A DNA stretch of 23,633 nucleotides, from assembly GCA_964343975.1 (NCBI GenBank), contig CAYFLU010000030.1, forward strand, positions 1-23,633, written 5' to 3'. The notes beneath the pieces are model-generated. The model was not told the DNA's origin and made no database searches. It saw only the letters and a program-made list of their open reading frames with translations. Origin of the DNA: SCUN01 sp964343975 (lineage in GTDB: Bacteria > Acidobacteriota > Vicinamibacteria > Vicinamibacterales > SCN-69-37). Numbering within the stretch: position 1 is the first letter of the stretch; every line of letters starts with the position of its first letter. Shown here piece by piece: positions 1-9,133 of this stretch. Both the position numbers and the translations under genes were made by a program.

Positions 1-1629
1 ACGCCGCGCGGTGGTCTGAACACGATGACCTACTCGGACGACAACGGCGTGTTCCACAACACGTTCTACTTCTACAAGACCGACCGTCCGCAGGACACGG
101 TCTCGGCCGATGCGAACTACTTCATGGGCAACAACGAGTTCAAGTTCGGCTTCTCGTACCGCAAGGCCACGGTGACGTCGTTCTCGGGTCTCCCGGGCGG
201 CGGCATCATGTATGCCAACGGCTACCCGAACTACCTCGGCTACATCTACCGCGATTACAACCCGGCGACGGAAGGCAAGTACATCTCGGGTTACGCGTCG
301 GACACGTTCACGCACGACCGCTTCACGCTGAACATCGGCGCGCGCTGGGACTACCAGACGTCGTCGCTGCTCCCGTCGACGGTCAACGCGAACCCGATCG
401 CGCCGAACCTCCTGCCGGCGCTGACGGAAATCGCCCAGAAGGACGCGATCAAGTGGAACACGATCACGCCGCGCATCGGCGTGACGTACGCGATCGACGA
501 AGACCGCCGCACGATCGCGCGCGCGAGCTACTCGCGCTTCGCGTCGCAGCTGTCGGCCGGCGCCTCGTCGGTGCTCGGCACGATCCAGTACTCGGGCATC
601 TACTTCTACGGCGTCGACACGAACCGCGACAAGATCATTCAGGCCTCGGAACTCCAGGGCAACCTGACGACGGGCGCGGGCAACGCGGGCTACTTCGGCT
701 TCAGCCTCACGAACCCGAAGCAGCAGACGACGCCGAACAAGGTCGGCAGCTACAAGACGCCGATGACCGATGAATTCATCATCGGTGCGGATCGGCAGCT
801 CACGCGCGACATCTCGGTGAGCGCGTCGTGGACCTACCGCAAGTACACCAACTTCGTGTGGAGCCCGCTCACGGGCGTCGACGGCACGAAGTACACGGCG
901 GCCGGCACGATCTCGGCGACGGGGTCGATCGCGGGTCCATACAACGTGACCTACTACAAGATCAACCCGTCGGCGGTGCCGGCGGACAACGGTCACACGT
1001 ACCAGACCCGTCCGGACTACTACCAGGTGTACAAGGGCTTCGAGGTCTCGGCCACGAAGCGCATGAGCGACAACTGGATGGCGCGCGCGGCGTTCTCGAC
1101 CAACGCGCACCGTGAGTACTTCCCGACGGCGGTCAGCTACGGCGATCCGACGCCGAGCCCGTCGAGCCCGAACATCAACGGCGGCCTCGTCGTGCGCCAG
1201 ACGTCGGGCAGCGGCAAGAGCTCCATCTACATGGTGCTGCCGAAGTACCAGTTCATCCTCAACTCGGCCTACGAACTCCCGCTCGGGATCACGTTCGGCA
1301 TGAACTACCTGTTCCGTGATGGCTACTCGGAGCCGTTCTTCCGCAGCCGCGTGGCGACGGGTGACGTGCTCAGCGCGAACAAGAGCGTGCTCGTGGTCGG
1401 CGGCGCGGACTGGTTCAAGCTCCCGTCGGTGCACTCGTTCGACATCCGCATCGGCAAGCAGCAGAAGATCGACAAGGTCACGGCGAACCTTGACATCGAC
1501 ATCTTCAACGCGCTGAACCTGGCGACCGCGCTCGGCAAGCAGTACGACCTCCGTCTCGCGACGGCGGGTCAGGTGCTCGAGATCATGAACCCGCGCATCA
1601 TCCGCATCGGCGTGCGGATCGGGTTCTAA
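1..1629 (+). CDS. TonB-dependent receptor, C-terminal beta-barrel part (5' end outside window)
   Basis: The frame is open from base 1, so the N-terminal plug and any regulatory-like domain lie upstream of the window. The visible ~542 residues are rich in alternating aromatic/polar strands (for example FTLNIGARWDY, FGMNYLFRDGY, FDIRIGKQQKI). They end in RIIRIGVRIGF, the terminal aromatic strand expected of an outer-membrane barrel recognised by the BAM machinery. The tail resembles the large Oar-like/carboxypeptidase-regulatory TonB receptors that are abundant in Acidobacteriota; that assignment is by pattern only. Family members import siderophores, glycans or peptides across the outer membrane using TonB energy; the substrate here cannot be told. 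An EF-hand-like loop (DTNRDKIIQASE, encoded at 616-651) probably sits in an extracellular loop. The gene ends with TAA and is followed by a strong terminator, so it is the last gene of its transcript. Confidence 0.85.
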   Translation, partial: TPRGGLNTMTYSDDNGVFHNTFYFYKTDRPQDTVSADANYFMGNNEFKFGFSYRKATVTSFSGLPGGGIMYANGYPNYLGYIYRDYNPATEGKYISGYASDTFTHDRFTLNIGARWDYQTSSLLPSTVNANPIAPNLLPALTEIAQKDAIKWNTITPRIGVTYAIDEDRRTIARASYSRFASQLSAGASSVLGTIQYSGIYFYGVDTNRDKIIQASELQGNLTTGAGNAGYFGFSLTNPKQQTTPNKVGSYKTPMTDEFIIGADRQLTRDISVSASWTYRKYTNFVWSPLTGVDGTKYTAAGTISATGSIAGPYNVTYYKINPSAVPADNGHTYQTRPDYYQVYKGFEVSATKRMSDNWMARAAFSTNAHREYFPTAVSYGDPTPSPSSPNINGGLVVRQTSGSGKSSIYMVLPKYQFILNSAYELPLGITFGMNYLFRDGYSEPFFRSRVATGDVLSANKSVLVVGGADWFKLPSVHSFDIRIGKQQKIDKVTANLDIDIFNALNLATALGKQYDLRLATAGQVLEIMNPRIIRIGVRIGF

Positions 1630-1652
1630 GACCGGTCACACCGTACACACGA

Positions 1653-1692
1653 ACGGGCCGCGTCCTCACGGACGCGGCCCGTTTTCTTTTTT
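1653..1692 (+). terminator. Intrinsic terminator after the TonB receptor gene
   Basis: A perfect 13-bp GC-rich inverted repeat (1653-1665 with 1670-1682) closes a TCAC loop and is followed on the plus strand by a run of T broken by one C (1682-1692). It starts 24 nt after the receptor stop codon. On the minus strand the hairpin is not followed by T-rich sequence, so it is unlikely to stop the converging operon equally well. The remaining bases up to 1730 hold no other clear signal. Confidence 0.9.
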
Positions 1693-1730
1693 GGCGTGGA
1701 CTGTTCCCCGGGTCTGAAGACCGGGCTCCA

Positions 1731-3827
1731 TCACTTCCAATCCAACGTGGCGATCGCGTCCTTTGCGTCCTTCTCGAACGGGCCGCCGAGCGTGAGGTAC
1801 TTCCGGAACGCGGCGATGGCCTTCTGCCGGTCGTCGTCGCCGATCGAGGCGGCGGTGGGGATCCGGGCGGCCGCGGCGTTCTGCTGCAGCTTGAGATAGC
1901 GCAGCTGATGCGCGCGGCCCAGATTGAAGAAGCCGAGGCTGTCGGCCGGCCGCGCCGTGGTCAGTGCCGTGAAGATGTCGATCGCTTCGTCGAGTGCGCC
2001 GCGCCGCACGAGCTGTGTGCCGAGTGCGTTCTGCGGCTCCGGTTCCGTCGGCCATCGCTTTGCGGCGTCGCGCAGGATGCCGAGCGCATCAGTGCCGCGG
2101 CCGAGACTGATGAACGCGTCCGCGAGATCGAAGTACACCGGCATGAACTGCGGCACAGCGGTGCGTACGCGCGTCCACGACTGCGCCGCCGCGTCGAACT
2201 GCCCGAGCGCATACTGCGCGAAGCCCAGCGCGTACGACACCCACGGCGCCGCCTGCCCCGTGGCGACGGCTGCCGAGAGTTTCTCGCGGGCGACGACGAG
2301 ATCACCGAGCGCATAGGCGTCCCAGCCGGCATCTGCCAGCGCCTTGGCCGCCGTGGCGTCGCCCACAGCCGGCGCCACGCGCGTGAGCTCGGCCACGTTC
2401 TTGTCGGAATTCGGCCGGAACCGCGGTGCTGCCGGCGTCGGTGCCGGCGCGGCATCCGCGGCATTCCCGGCAGACAACGACGTCTCCGGCGGAGGCGGTG
2501 CGGTGGCCACGCCACTCGCCCCCGAGGCTGTGCTCGCTGCGGCGGCGCCCGCGGCCGCCGGCGCGGTGGCAATGTAGCCGCGCCGCGCACGCACGGTGAC
2601 ACCCGGCCGAAGCACGTTCACCGTGACCTCGTGGTACTTCCCGTCCATCGTCCGCGTCGGCGCATATCCGAGCACGTAGTACGTGCCCGCGCTCTGCATC
2701 ACGCGATCGAGCGACGGCCGCAGGTCGTTGCGGTTCATGAACATCTCGCCGCCCGTGTCCCACGCCAGACTCGAGAGCACGTCGGCACTCGTGTCGCTCG
2801 ACACCGACGAGAGGTCGCCGGCCGTGACGAAGGGTTGTGCTGCCATGAAGTTCTGTGTCCGTGGGTCACGCGAAAGACCGCGCGTGTCCATCGTCGAGAA
2901 CCGCACGCCGTTTCGCGCCGCCAGCGTGACGATGTCCTTGAGACGGTCGCCGAGTTCAACTGTGAAGAAGCCGTCCGAGAACACGATGACGTTCTTCGAG
3001 CCGGGGAGCCGGCCCAAGCCGTTGGCCAAGGTCTGCACGGCGGCCAGTGTGCTTTGGGCATCGCGGAGCGCCTCCGACGCGATTTCGCCGCCTTTGGCTT
3101 CAATCTGTTTCCGCACGACCTCGTTGCCGCCCTTGCCCTGGCACTCTTCCGGCTGCTCGGCGCACGCGCGCAGCGTGGCTCGGACGATCGTCTCTTCGTT
3201 TCCTCGTGCAATGGCGGTGGCCTCAGCTTCGTCGAGGATGCGCGGGAACGAGCGCATGTCGCCGAAACGCGACAGGTTCGGCCCCTTAATGCCGTTCATG
3301 GCTTTGAGCAGCCCGGCCTTGTCGCTATCGATCTTGTTGTTCAGCATCGTCGTGCCGGCGAGTACGCCGACGAGGTCCGCCGATCCGGTGGCGTCCTTCA
3401 GGAAACCTTCGACGGCGCTTCGGGAACGCTTGTAGCCGTCAGCCGACAAGTGGGCGAGATCGAAATAGAACACGACGACGCGCGAGCGCAGTTCGCGCCG
3501 CACGGGCGGTGTTGTGGCTGCTGACGCCGCGGCCGCGTCTGCGGTGCCAGCGGTGCCGGCTCCGGCGCCGGCGCGCACGAAGGCCGGATCCGCGGAGACG
3601 AGATAGATCGTCTGCACGTCGTGCGCGCGGCCGTCTTCGATGATCTGGAAATCGGCCGCCGTGAGGTCGGTGACCGGTGCGCCGTTCTTGTCGATCACGG
3701 CCGCATCGACGGCGATCACGGTCGCCGACGACCGAAAGGCCGGCGGCGCCTGTTGCGCATGCGGCGTGGTACCGAGCGCCAGCACCAACGCGGCCGCGGC
3801 CGCCGTGCGTCTACTTGCTGACGTCAC
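1731..3827 (-). CDS. Exported VWFA-related domain protein with C-terminal TPRs (second paralogue)
   Basis: The first ~25 residues form a signal peptide (Ala/Leu-rich core, then PHAQQAPP). Residues ~35-430 match the acidobacterial VWFA-related domain: the entry strand AVIDKNGAPVTDLTAADF with IIEDG, a core strand VVVFYFDLAHLS where a MIDAS would be, and later KNVIVFSDGFF and GTYYVLGYAP. The MIDAS is degenerate: D-L-A-H-L-S instead of DxSxS. An Ala/Pro-rich linker leads to about four TPR-like helical pairs from ~520 to the end (such as ALGQFDAAAQSW and ALDEAIDIFTAL). Function is unknown; the domain suggests periplasmic protein-protein or metal-mediated adhesion. The GTG at 3827 is chosen because it puts the signal peptide at the N-terminus and overlaps the preceding gene by 17 nt; an upstream start at 3905 would run deep into that gene. 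It is the last gene of the five-gene operon. Confidence 0.8.
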   Translation of the reverse strand: MTSASRRTAAAAALVLALGTTPHAQQAPPAFRSSATVIAVDAAVIDKNGAPVTDLTAADFQIIEDGRAHDVQTIYLVSADPAFVRAGAGAGTAGTADAAAASAATTPPVRRELRSRVVVFYFDLAHLSADGYKRSRSAVEGFLKDATGSADLVGVLAGTTMLNNKIDSDKAGLLKAMNGIKGPNLSRFGDMRSFPRILDEAEATAIARGNEETIVRATLRACAEQPEECQGKGGNEVVRKQIEAKGGEIASEALRDAQSTLAAVQTLANGLGRLPGSKNVIVFSDGFFTVELGDRLKDIVTLAARNGVRFSTMDTRGLSRDPRTQNFMAAQPFVTAGDLSSVSSDTSADVLSSLAWDTGGEMFMNRNDLRPSLDRVMQSAGTYYVLGYAPTRTMDGKYHEVTVNVLRPGVTVRARRGYIATAPAAAGAAAASTASGASGVATAPPPPETSLSAGNAADAAPAPTPAAPRFRPNSDKNVAELTRVAPAVGDATAAKALADAGWDAYALGDLVVAREKLSAAVATGQAAPWVSYALGFAQYALGQFDAAAQSWTRVRTAVPQFMPVYFDLADAFISLGRGTDALGILRDAAKRWPTEPEPQNALGTQLVRRGALDEAIDIFTALTTARPADSLGFFNLGRAHQLRYLKLQQNAAAARIPTAASIGDDDRQKAIAAFRKYLTLGGPFEKDAKDAIATLDWK

Positions 3828-4581
3828 CGATGACGAGCGTGGCCTTCTTGCCACGCACCTCGATCCACGCGAGCTTCGTCGCATCCGCGGTGAAGGCCGG
3901 CGCATATACGCCCTTGGTGTCGGAGATCTTCTTGCGCTCGCCGCTCTTGTCCATGATCACGAGCTGGCGGTTGTTGGGCTCCGCATAGGCAATCGCCGCG
4001 GTGCCGAGCGGTCCCCAGCCGAACGACTGGCCGGGCACGATCGGCTGATTGAGCCACTCGCCGACGATCTGCCCCTTGAGGCGCATGAGATTCGCCGTGC
4101 CGCTCTGCGACTGTTGGGCGGCGGCCATGACCGATTCGGCGGACGCACCACCCGTCGGATCCACACCGCCACCGCGCGCCATCTCACCGGCCATCGGCAG
4201 CGACGTCGCCGCGTTCCGCCGCGTTTCCGACGCGACTTCGATCTTCAACGTGGGCTCACCCGGCGCCGACTGCCCGAGCTTCCACTGCGAGTAGTCCACC
4301 GACCACGCCGGCTCCGCGTCGAGCTTCTTCAAGTCGCCCGACTTCGGATCGAGCGTGTAGTGGAACAACTCCTTCGGCAGCGCGTCGTTGCGAAGTTCGG
4401 CCGTCTGCAGATACAGCAGCGTGGCGTCGGCATTCCACGAGAGCCGGCGGATCACCCCGCGCAGCTTGCTCATCTCGAACTCGGCCACGGGCTTCGGCGT
4501 GACCTTGACGTCTTTGGCACTGATCGGCGCGACCGGGGTCTGACCGACGAGCAACAGGGCGGCAAACAGGAGGTGCATCAT
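3811..4581 (-). CDS. Exported beta-propeller-like (TolB/PD40-type) hypothetical protein
   Basis: This is a 256-residue protein with a short signal peptide (MMHLLFAALLLVGQTP). The mature part contains repeated strand motifs of the PD40/TolB propeller kind: VIRRLSWNADATLLYLQT and AFTADATKLAWIEV are each a 'calculated state of the data' blade, with QLVIMDKSGERKKIS as an intervening strand. Only two or three blades are evident, fewer than a full propeller, so it may be an incomplete or oligomeric propeller, or a scaffold. A stretch around residues 125-160 rich in Gly, Ala and Gln looks disordered. The start at 4581 gives an ATGA overlap with the stop of the upstream VWFA gene, indicating translational coupling; a second ATG follows immediately. 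It sits between the two VWFA-related paralogues, so a shared function is likely. No specific function is assigned. Confidence 0.7.
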   Translation of the reverse strand: MMHLLFAALLLVGQTPVAPISAKDVKVTPKPVAEFEMSKLRGVIRRLSWNADATLLYLQTAELRNDALPKELFHYTLDPKSGDLKKLDAEPAWSVDYSQWKLGQSAPGEPTLKIEVASETRRNAATSLPMAGEMARGGGVDPTGGASAESVMAAAQQSQSGTANLMRLKGQIVGEWLNQPIVPGQSFGWGPLGTAAIAYAEPNNRQLVIMDKSGERKKISDTKGVYAPAFTADATKLAWIEVRGKKATLVIGDVSK

Positions 4582-7082
4582 TTCTTGATCGTCTCCAGCA
4601 ATCTCGACAACTCAATGGCATTCGGCTGACGTGCCAATCCGGCCTCGAGTGCCTGGACTGCCAGCGCCGTCTGCCCCAACTCAAGATACGTCGTCGCCAA
4701 CGCCAAATGCGCAGGAATCATCGTGGCATCCAGCACCGTGGCGTTGCGGAAGGCCGAGACCGCGTCCACGAGGTTGCCGGCGCCGCGCTGGGCCCAGCCG
4801 AGCATGAAGGCGACCGGCGCCGAGGTGTTCTTGCCCGCGTCGAAGGCGGCCGAGAGCGAGGCCACGGCGTCGCTGTAGCGGCCGGCCTTGAGATGTGAGA
4901 CGCCCGTCGCGGCCTGAAGGACGGCCGGATCGGTGGATGAGGCCGCGGCCTTCAAGAGACCGCTGGCGAGCTCACTGTCGGCCGCCGCGGACGGCACCAC
5001 CGCCTCGACGACCGGCGCAGACGGCGTGGGATTGGCGCCGAGAATCACCGTGATCTGCCGGCGCAACTCGGCGACGTGCTCTCCGCCGGCGCGAATCTCG
5101 GCCTTCGCGACGTAGTCGCCGGCGGCCACGTTGGTGATCGGCAGCTCGAACACCACATCGCGATACGACTGCCCATCCAGATCATGGGTGTCGGTGAGCA
5201 CGCCATTCACGCCAAGCACGGGCGTCGTGCCGTCGACGGGCATCAGCTCCACGCGTCCGGTCAGCGCCGCCAGCTGCGTCGCCGATCGTGCGTACACGCG
5301 CACCGTTGCAGGTAGCGGCTCGGCCGTATACGCCGTCGCGCGCACCGGCAACGCCGGCGTGGGCTTGCCGAGAATCAGATCGCTCGGCGCCACGTCGAGG
5401 CCGCCCATCGCGCGGACCGTGAACTGCCGGTCGGCGCTTCCGAGCAGGCCACCCGGTTCGCGCACGATCGTGCGCATGATGTACTCGCCCGGCGCGACCT
5501 GAAACTGCACCCGCCAGTGCCCGATGCCGCTCGTCCGTCCAGGCACCACGCGTCGCGGCAACGGAATCTGGTCGGAACCGCTCGCGGCCACGCGCCCGGT
5601 GCGGGCGTCACGCACGACGAACACCACGTCGGCCTTCTGCGGCACCGCTTCGCCCTCGGCCACCGGCAGTTCCGCGTCGAGACTCAGCACCACGCGCTCG
5701 ACGTTCGGGTTCGGCCCATGACTCTGATACGTCGTGTATTCCACGCGCAGACCCTGATGACCGTAGGGTGCGGCGAGCGCGTTGTCGATCGTGATCCGCC
5801 GCAGGCTGTCATACGCGTTCGCCGATCGCGCGTCCGGCCCCGCGGTGTAGCCCGTGCGCGTCTCCACGCGCGCGCCCGGCCGCGTGACCTTCACGTCGAC
5901 CTTCTGATAGCCGTTGCGGTTCTCCCGCGCCGCCGTCGACGACTCGAAGCCGACGATGTAGTAGTCGAGGTTGGGCGTGCCGAGCGAGCCCATCGCGCTG
6001 TCGAGCCGCGTGAGCGCGTCGGCGACGAGCGCGCCGCCCGTTTCCGCCGCGATGCTGCTGAGCGACTGCGTGCGGCTGAGGATCTCGTTCATCGTGTCGC
6101 TGGCGGTGCTCTCGGCCTGCGGTGTCTCGGTCCGCGCGTTGAGGTCGAACGCGTAGATCACGCTGTAGGTGTCAGCCGCCGCCGCGGCCAGCGTCTGCAC
6201 TTCGGTTGAGACGTGATCGGGGAAGAAGCCCTCGCTGAACAGCACGACCGTCTTCCGTCCGTCGACGTTCCGGAAGTTCCGAAACACCTCCGTCGCCATC
6301 GTCAGGAATCGCCGCGCATCGCCGTCGGCGCGCGTGACGATGTCCTGCGCGGCCTGTTGCAGGGTGCGGCGCTGTTCGTCCTGTGACGTGCCCGCCTTCT
6401 TGGCGAGGTCGGCAATCGCCGATGCGCGCGAGCTCGTGTTCTCGTCACTCGGCAGCAAGAAGCGCGTGAGCACCGCCTCGTTGCCGCGGAGGATCTCGTA
6501 GGCTTCGTGCACCGTGATCTCGCCGACGGTCTGGGTCTGCAGGCGCGTGAGACCGCCGCGCACGTGTTGCAGCTGTTCGATGGCGGTGCGCGTGTTGTTG
6601 GTGAACGTGAGCGCGGGCCCCGGCGTCGGCAGACCGAACACCGCGATGCGATCCTGTGGTTGCACCTTCTCCTTGATGAAACGTTCCGCGGCGAGCCGCA
6701 CTTTCTGCTCGGCGCCGGCCGTGATGTGTTCCTGGTCGAAGAGCAGCACGTACAGCTGCCCGCGCGGCGCGCCCTGATTGGTCGAGATCTCTGAGGCGAC
6801 CGTGCGCTGCGCCGCCTCGACGTACGAGCGGCCGGCTTCCGTCACGCGTTGGAGCAGCACCACGGGGCGGGGCACGCCGCCTTCGAGCACCTGCACTTCA
6901 TCAGGTCGCAGATCGGCGAGCGGTTGCCCCTTGCTGTCGGTGATGCGCACGTCGAGACGCGCCATTTCGACGGCGGTGGTGAACACGGGAGTCGCCTGCG
7001 TGGGCGTTTGCGCCAGCAGGGGGAGAGAGTGGAGCCCGGCCACGACGAGGCCGAGAGCAGGAACGAGCATGCGCGCAGTCAT
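4578..7082 (-). CDS. Exported VWFA-related domain protein with C-terminal TPRs (first paralogue)
   Basis: From the ATG at 7082 the protein has 834 residues and a clear signal peptide (MLVPALGLVVAGLHSLPLLAQ within the first 26). A GTG at 7106 would add eight residues without improving it. Residues ~35-420 form the VWFA-related domain: VRITDSKGQPLADLRPDEVQ, then LYVLLFDQEHIT at the MIDAS position (again not DxSxS), TVVLFSEGFFPD, YYIVGFESS and ETRTGY. Residues ~430-720 look like two or three beta-sandwich modules (for example GEYIMRTIVREPGG and GDYVAKAEIRAGGEH). The last ~100 residues are TPR-like, with TYLELGQTALAVQALEAGLA near the end. It is a longer paralogue of the protein encoded at 1731-3827. 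Its start lies 29 nt after the upstream sulfatase-like gene, and its stop overlaps the next gene by 4 nt. Confidence 0.82.
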   Translation of the reverse strand: MTARMLVPALGLVVAGLHSLPLLAQTPTQATPVFTTAVEMARLDVRITDSKGQPLADLRPDEVQVLEGGVPRPVVLLQRVTEAGRSYVEAAQRTVASEISTNQGAPRGQLYVLLFDQEHITAGAEQKVRLAAERFIKEKVQPQDRIAVFGLPTPGPALTFTNNTRTAIEQLQHVRGGLTRLQTQTVGEITVHEAYEILRGNEAVLTRFLLPSDENTSSRASAIADLAKKAGTSQDEQRRTLQQAAQDIVTRADGDARRFLTMATEVFRNFRNVDGRKTVVLFSEGFFPDHVSTEVQTLAAAAADTYSVIYAFDLNARTETPQAESTASDTMNEILSRTQSLSSIAAETGGALVADALTRLDSAMGSLGTPNLDYYIVGFESSTAARENRNGYQKVDVKVTRPGARVETRTGYTAGPDARSANAYDSLRRITIDNALAAPYGHQGLRVEYTTYQSHGPNPNVERVVLSLDAELPVAEGEAVPQKADVVFVVRDARTGRVAASGSDQIPLPRRVVPGRTSGIGHWRVQFQVAPGEYIMRTIVREPGGLLGSADRQFTVRAMGGLDVAPSDLILGKPTPALPVRATAYTAEPLPATVRVYARSATQLAALTGRVELMPVDGTTPVLGVNGVLTDTHDLDGQSYRDVVFELPITNVAAGDYVAKAEIRAGGEHVAELRRQITVILGANPTPSAPVVEAVVPSAAADSELASGLLKAAASSTDPAVLQAATGVSHLKAGRYSDAVASLSAAFDAGKNTSAPVAFMLGWAQRGAGNLVDAVSAFRNATVLDATMIPAHLALATTYLELGQTALAVQALEAGLARQPNAIELSRLLETIKK

Positions 7083-7111
7083 GGCGTCTGGCCGCCAGAC
7101 TACCACCGCGC

Positions 7112-9133
7112 TCAGCGGCCGAGGAGGCGTTTCACGGCGGCCAGTTCCGCGCCGAAGAAGGCCGGCGGCGCGGTGGCCAGAAAGCGCTCGCCGTAGGCGC
7201 GCGCGTCGTTCACGGCGCCGCGTTGCGCGAGCGCCAGCGTGACGTTGTAGAGCGCGTAGAATTCCGTGCCGTCGATCTCGACGGCGCGCCGCCAGCTCTC
7301 GATGGCGGCGTCCATCTGGCCCTTGCGCTGCAGAATCACGCCGAGCGTCGTGTAGGCATTGGCCAGCGCCGGATCCGCGTCGAGCGCTTTGCGCACGGCC
7401 ACTTCCGCGTCCGCGATCTTGTTCTGCCGCAACCAGATCGTGCCGATGTTTTGCAGGGCGATGCCGTTCGTGCCGTCCACCGCGAGCGCGCGATCGAAGG
7501 CCGCCAGCGCGTCGGCGTCTTTGCCCGCCTGCCCGTACGCAATCCCCAACGCCGTCTGCGCTTCCACATCGTCGGCCGGCGACGCCGCGAGGAGCGCGAT
7601 GCCCTTCGCCGGGTTACCCGATTCGGCCAGGAACGTACCCAGACGAATGCGGATGTCATCGTCGGCGATGCCGGTGGCGAGGGCTTTTTCGAGCGTGGCG
7701 ATCGCTTCGGCGGGACGGCCAACCTGCCAGTACACGTAGGCGAGATAGCGATACGCGTCGGCGAGCTCGGGCCGCTTCGCGATGATGCGCTGGAAGGCCT
7801 GCACGGCGTCGGGAATACGGCCGCTCGAGAAGAGCTGATTCGCGTCGTGCAGTTCGCGATCGATGTCGATCAGACGCTTGGGATCGTCGGCGTCGGTGAA
7901 CTGCGTCTTGGCGGGCTTGGCGCCACCGGAGGTGTAGCCGAGCGAGCGCAGCTGGTCGCTGACCTGCGACGACTCACGCGCGGCCTGCCCGGGCAGATTG
8001 CGATCGAACGTCGTCAGCACGTTGGTGAGCGCGCTCACGCGATCCGGCGCGACCGTGGCGAGGTTGCGTTGCTCGCCCGGGTCGTCGGCCAGCGTGTAGA
8101 GCTCCGGCACCGGCAGATCGATGAACTTCTGGCCCGTGCTGAGCACCCCGCGGAGCGGCGCCCATCCGCGCGCGAGGAAGCCCGTCATCGCTTCGAAGTA
8201 CGACGGACGATCCGCACCGCCTGTGCTGCTGATCACGCCGCGCAGCGAGGCGCCGGGCAATGCCGCATCCGCGGCGAGGCCCAACGCGTCGAGCACGGTG
8301 GGGACGATGTCGATGTGGCGGACGGCGGAGGTGATCACGCGGCCGGCCGGCGGATCGGTGCGGCCCGGCTGGATGTCGGCCACGATGAGCGGCACTTTCA
8401 GGGTGCTCTCGTAGGCGAACATCCCGTGCGTCATCTCGCCGTGCTCGCCGAGGCCTTCGCCGTGATCGGCGGTGACGATCACGAGCGTGCGTCGCGGCAG
8501 CGTGGCGAGCCGGTCGAAGAGCGGGCCGAGNNNNNNNNNNNNNNNNNNNNNNNNNNNNNNNNNNNNNNNNNNNNNNNNNNNNNNNNNNNNNNNNNNNNNN
8601 NNNNNNNNNNNNNNNNNNNNNNNNNNNNNNTCGTCGTAGCGATCGAAGCCCGGCGTGAGGCCGAACCGTTTCGTCAGCGGAAAAGCGCCGATGAAGGCGC
8701 CGGTCGCAAACCCCTGCGTCTGCAGGCGCGTGGCGAGCGTGGCGGTGCCGGGCTTCACGCGGAAGCCGGCGTTGTCGCGCACGCCGGTCTGGTACGGATA
8801 GAGGCCGCTCAGGATCGACGTATGCGACACGAGCGTGACGACGGCCGAGGCGTGTGCGTTGGTGAAGCGCGCGCCGTGGCTGGCGAGCCGGTCGAGGTTC
8901 GGGGTCTTCGCCTGGCCGCCGTAGGACGAGAGCGCATCCGCGCGGAGCGTGTCGATCGTCACGAGCAACACGTTCTCGTCGCTGCTCACGGGCACGGTGA
9001 AGCCGCTGTGTGTGCGGAAATACCACAGGGCGCCGGCGCTGATCGCGGCGACGACCACGAGGGCGGCGACGATCTGGCGGAGGCCGAGACCTCGGCGTGT
9101 GTCGGGCGCGGGTGCGGCGCGTTTCGCGGTCAC
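7112..9133 (-). CDS. Membrane-anchored sulfatase-like hydrolase/transferase with C-terminal TPRs, interrupted by an assembly gap
   Basis: A basic N-terminus and one transmembrane helix (~21-39) precede an alkaline-phosphatase-superfamily sulfatase domain. LLVTIDTLRAD carries a metal-binding Asp (~61), TLVSHTSILSG is the nucleophile region, and VTADHGEGLGEHGE is the second metal motif. The usual Cys/Ser of the CxPxR signature is replaced by Thr (~100), so formylglycine maturation is not expected; a Thr-nucleophile hydrolase or transferase is more likely. The C-terminal ~250 residues are TPRs (such as NPAKGIALLAASPADDVEAQ and AFDRALAVDGTNGIALQNIG). The 100-N run removes the middle of the catalytic domain, including the expected HxYEPH region; both flanks stay in the same frame. 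The GTG start overlaps the stop of the upstream paralogue (GTGA). It is the second gene of the operon. Confidence 0.82.
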   Translation of the reverse strand: MTAKRAAPAPDTRRGLGLRQIVAALVVVAAISAGALWYFRTHSGFTVPVSSDENVLLVTIDTLRADALSSYGGQAKTPNLDRLASHGARFTNAHASAVVTLVSHTSILSGLYPYQTGVRDNAGFRVKPGTATLATRLQTQGFATGAFIGAFPLTKRFGLTPGFDRYDXXXXXXXXXXXXXXXXXXXXXXXXXXXXXXXXXXLGPLFDRLATLPRRTLVIVTADHGEGLGEHGEMTHGMFAYESTLKVPLIVADIQPGRTDPPAGRVITSAVRHIDIVPTVLDALGLAADAALPGASLRGVISSTGGADRPSYFEAMTGFLARGWAPLRGVLSTGQKFIDLPVPELYTLADDPGEQRNLATVAPDRVSALTNVLTTFDRNLPGQAARESSQVSDQLRSLGYTSGGAKPAKTQFTDADDPKRLIDIDRELHDANQLFSSGRIPDAVQAFQRIIAKRPELADAYRYLAYVYWQVGRPAEAIATLEKALATGIADDDIRIRLGTFLAESGNPAKGIALLAASPADDVEAQTALGIAYGQAGKDADALAAFDRALAVDGTNGIALQNIGTIWLRQNKIADAEVAVRKALDADPALANAYTTLGVILQRKGQMDAAIESWRRAVEIDGTEFYALYNVTLALAQRGAVNDARAYGERFLATAPPAFFGAELAAVKRLLGR
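8531..8630. other. Assembly gap (100 N)
   Basis: There are exactly 100 unknown bases inside the sulfatase-like gene. Compared with the neighbouring paralogue (9130-11352), about 73 residues should lie between the two flanks, or roughly 220 nt, so the run is probably a fixed-length placeholder rather than a measured gap. Confidence 0.98.

Noticed and set aside
1700..1730. Second hairpin as terminator for the minus-strand operon
   Set aside because: The CCCGGT/ACCCGGG pairing has a bulge and is not followed by T-rich sequence on the minus strand; I could not support it.
1908..3524. 538-codon open frame on the plus strand opposite the second VWFA gene
   Set aside because: It is antisense to a gene with clear domains, translates to an Arg/His/Gly-rich sequence with no family pattern, and is explained by high GC at third codon positions.
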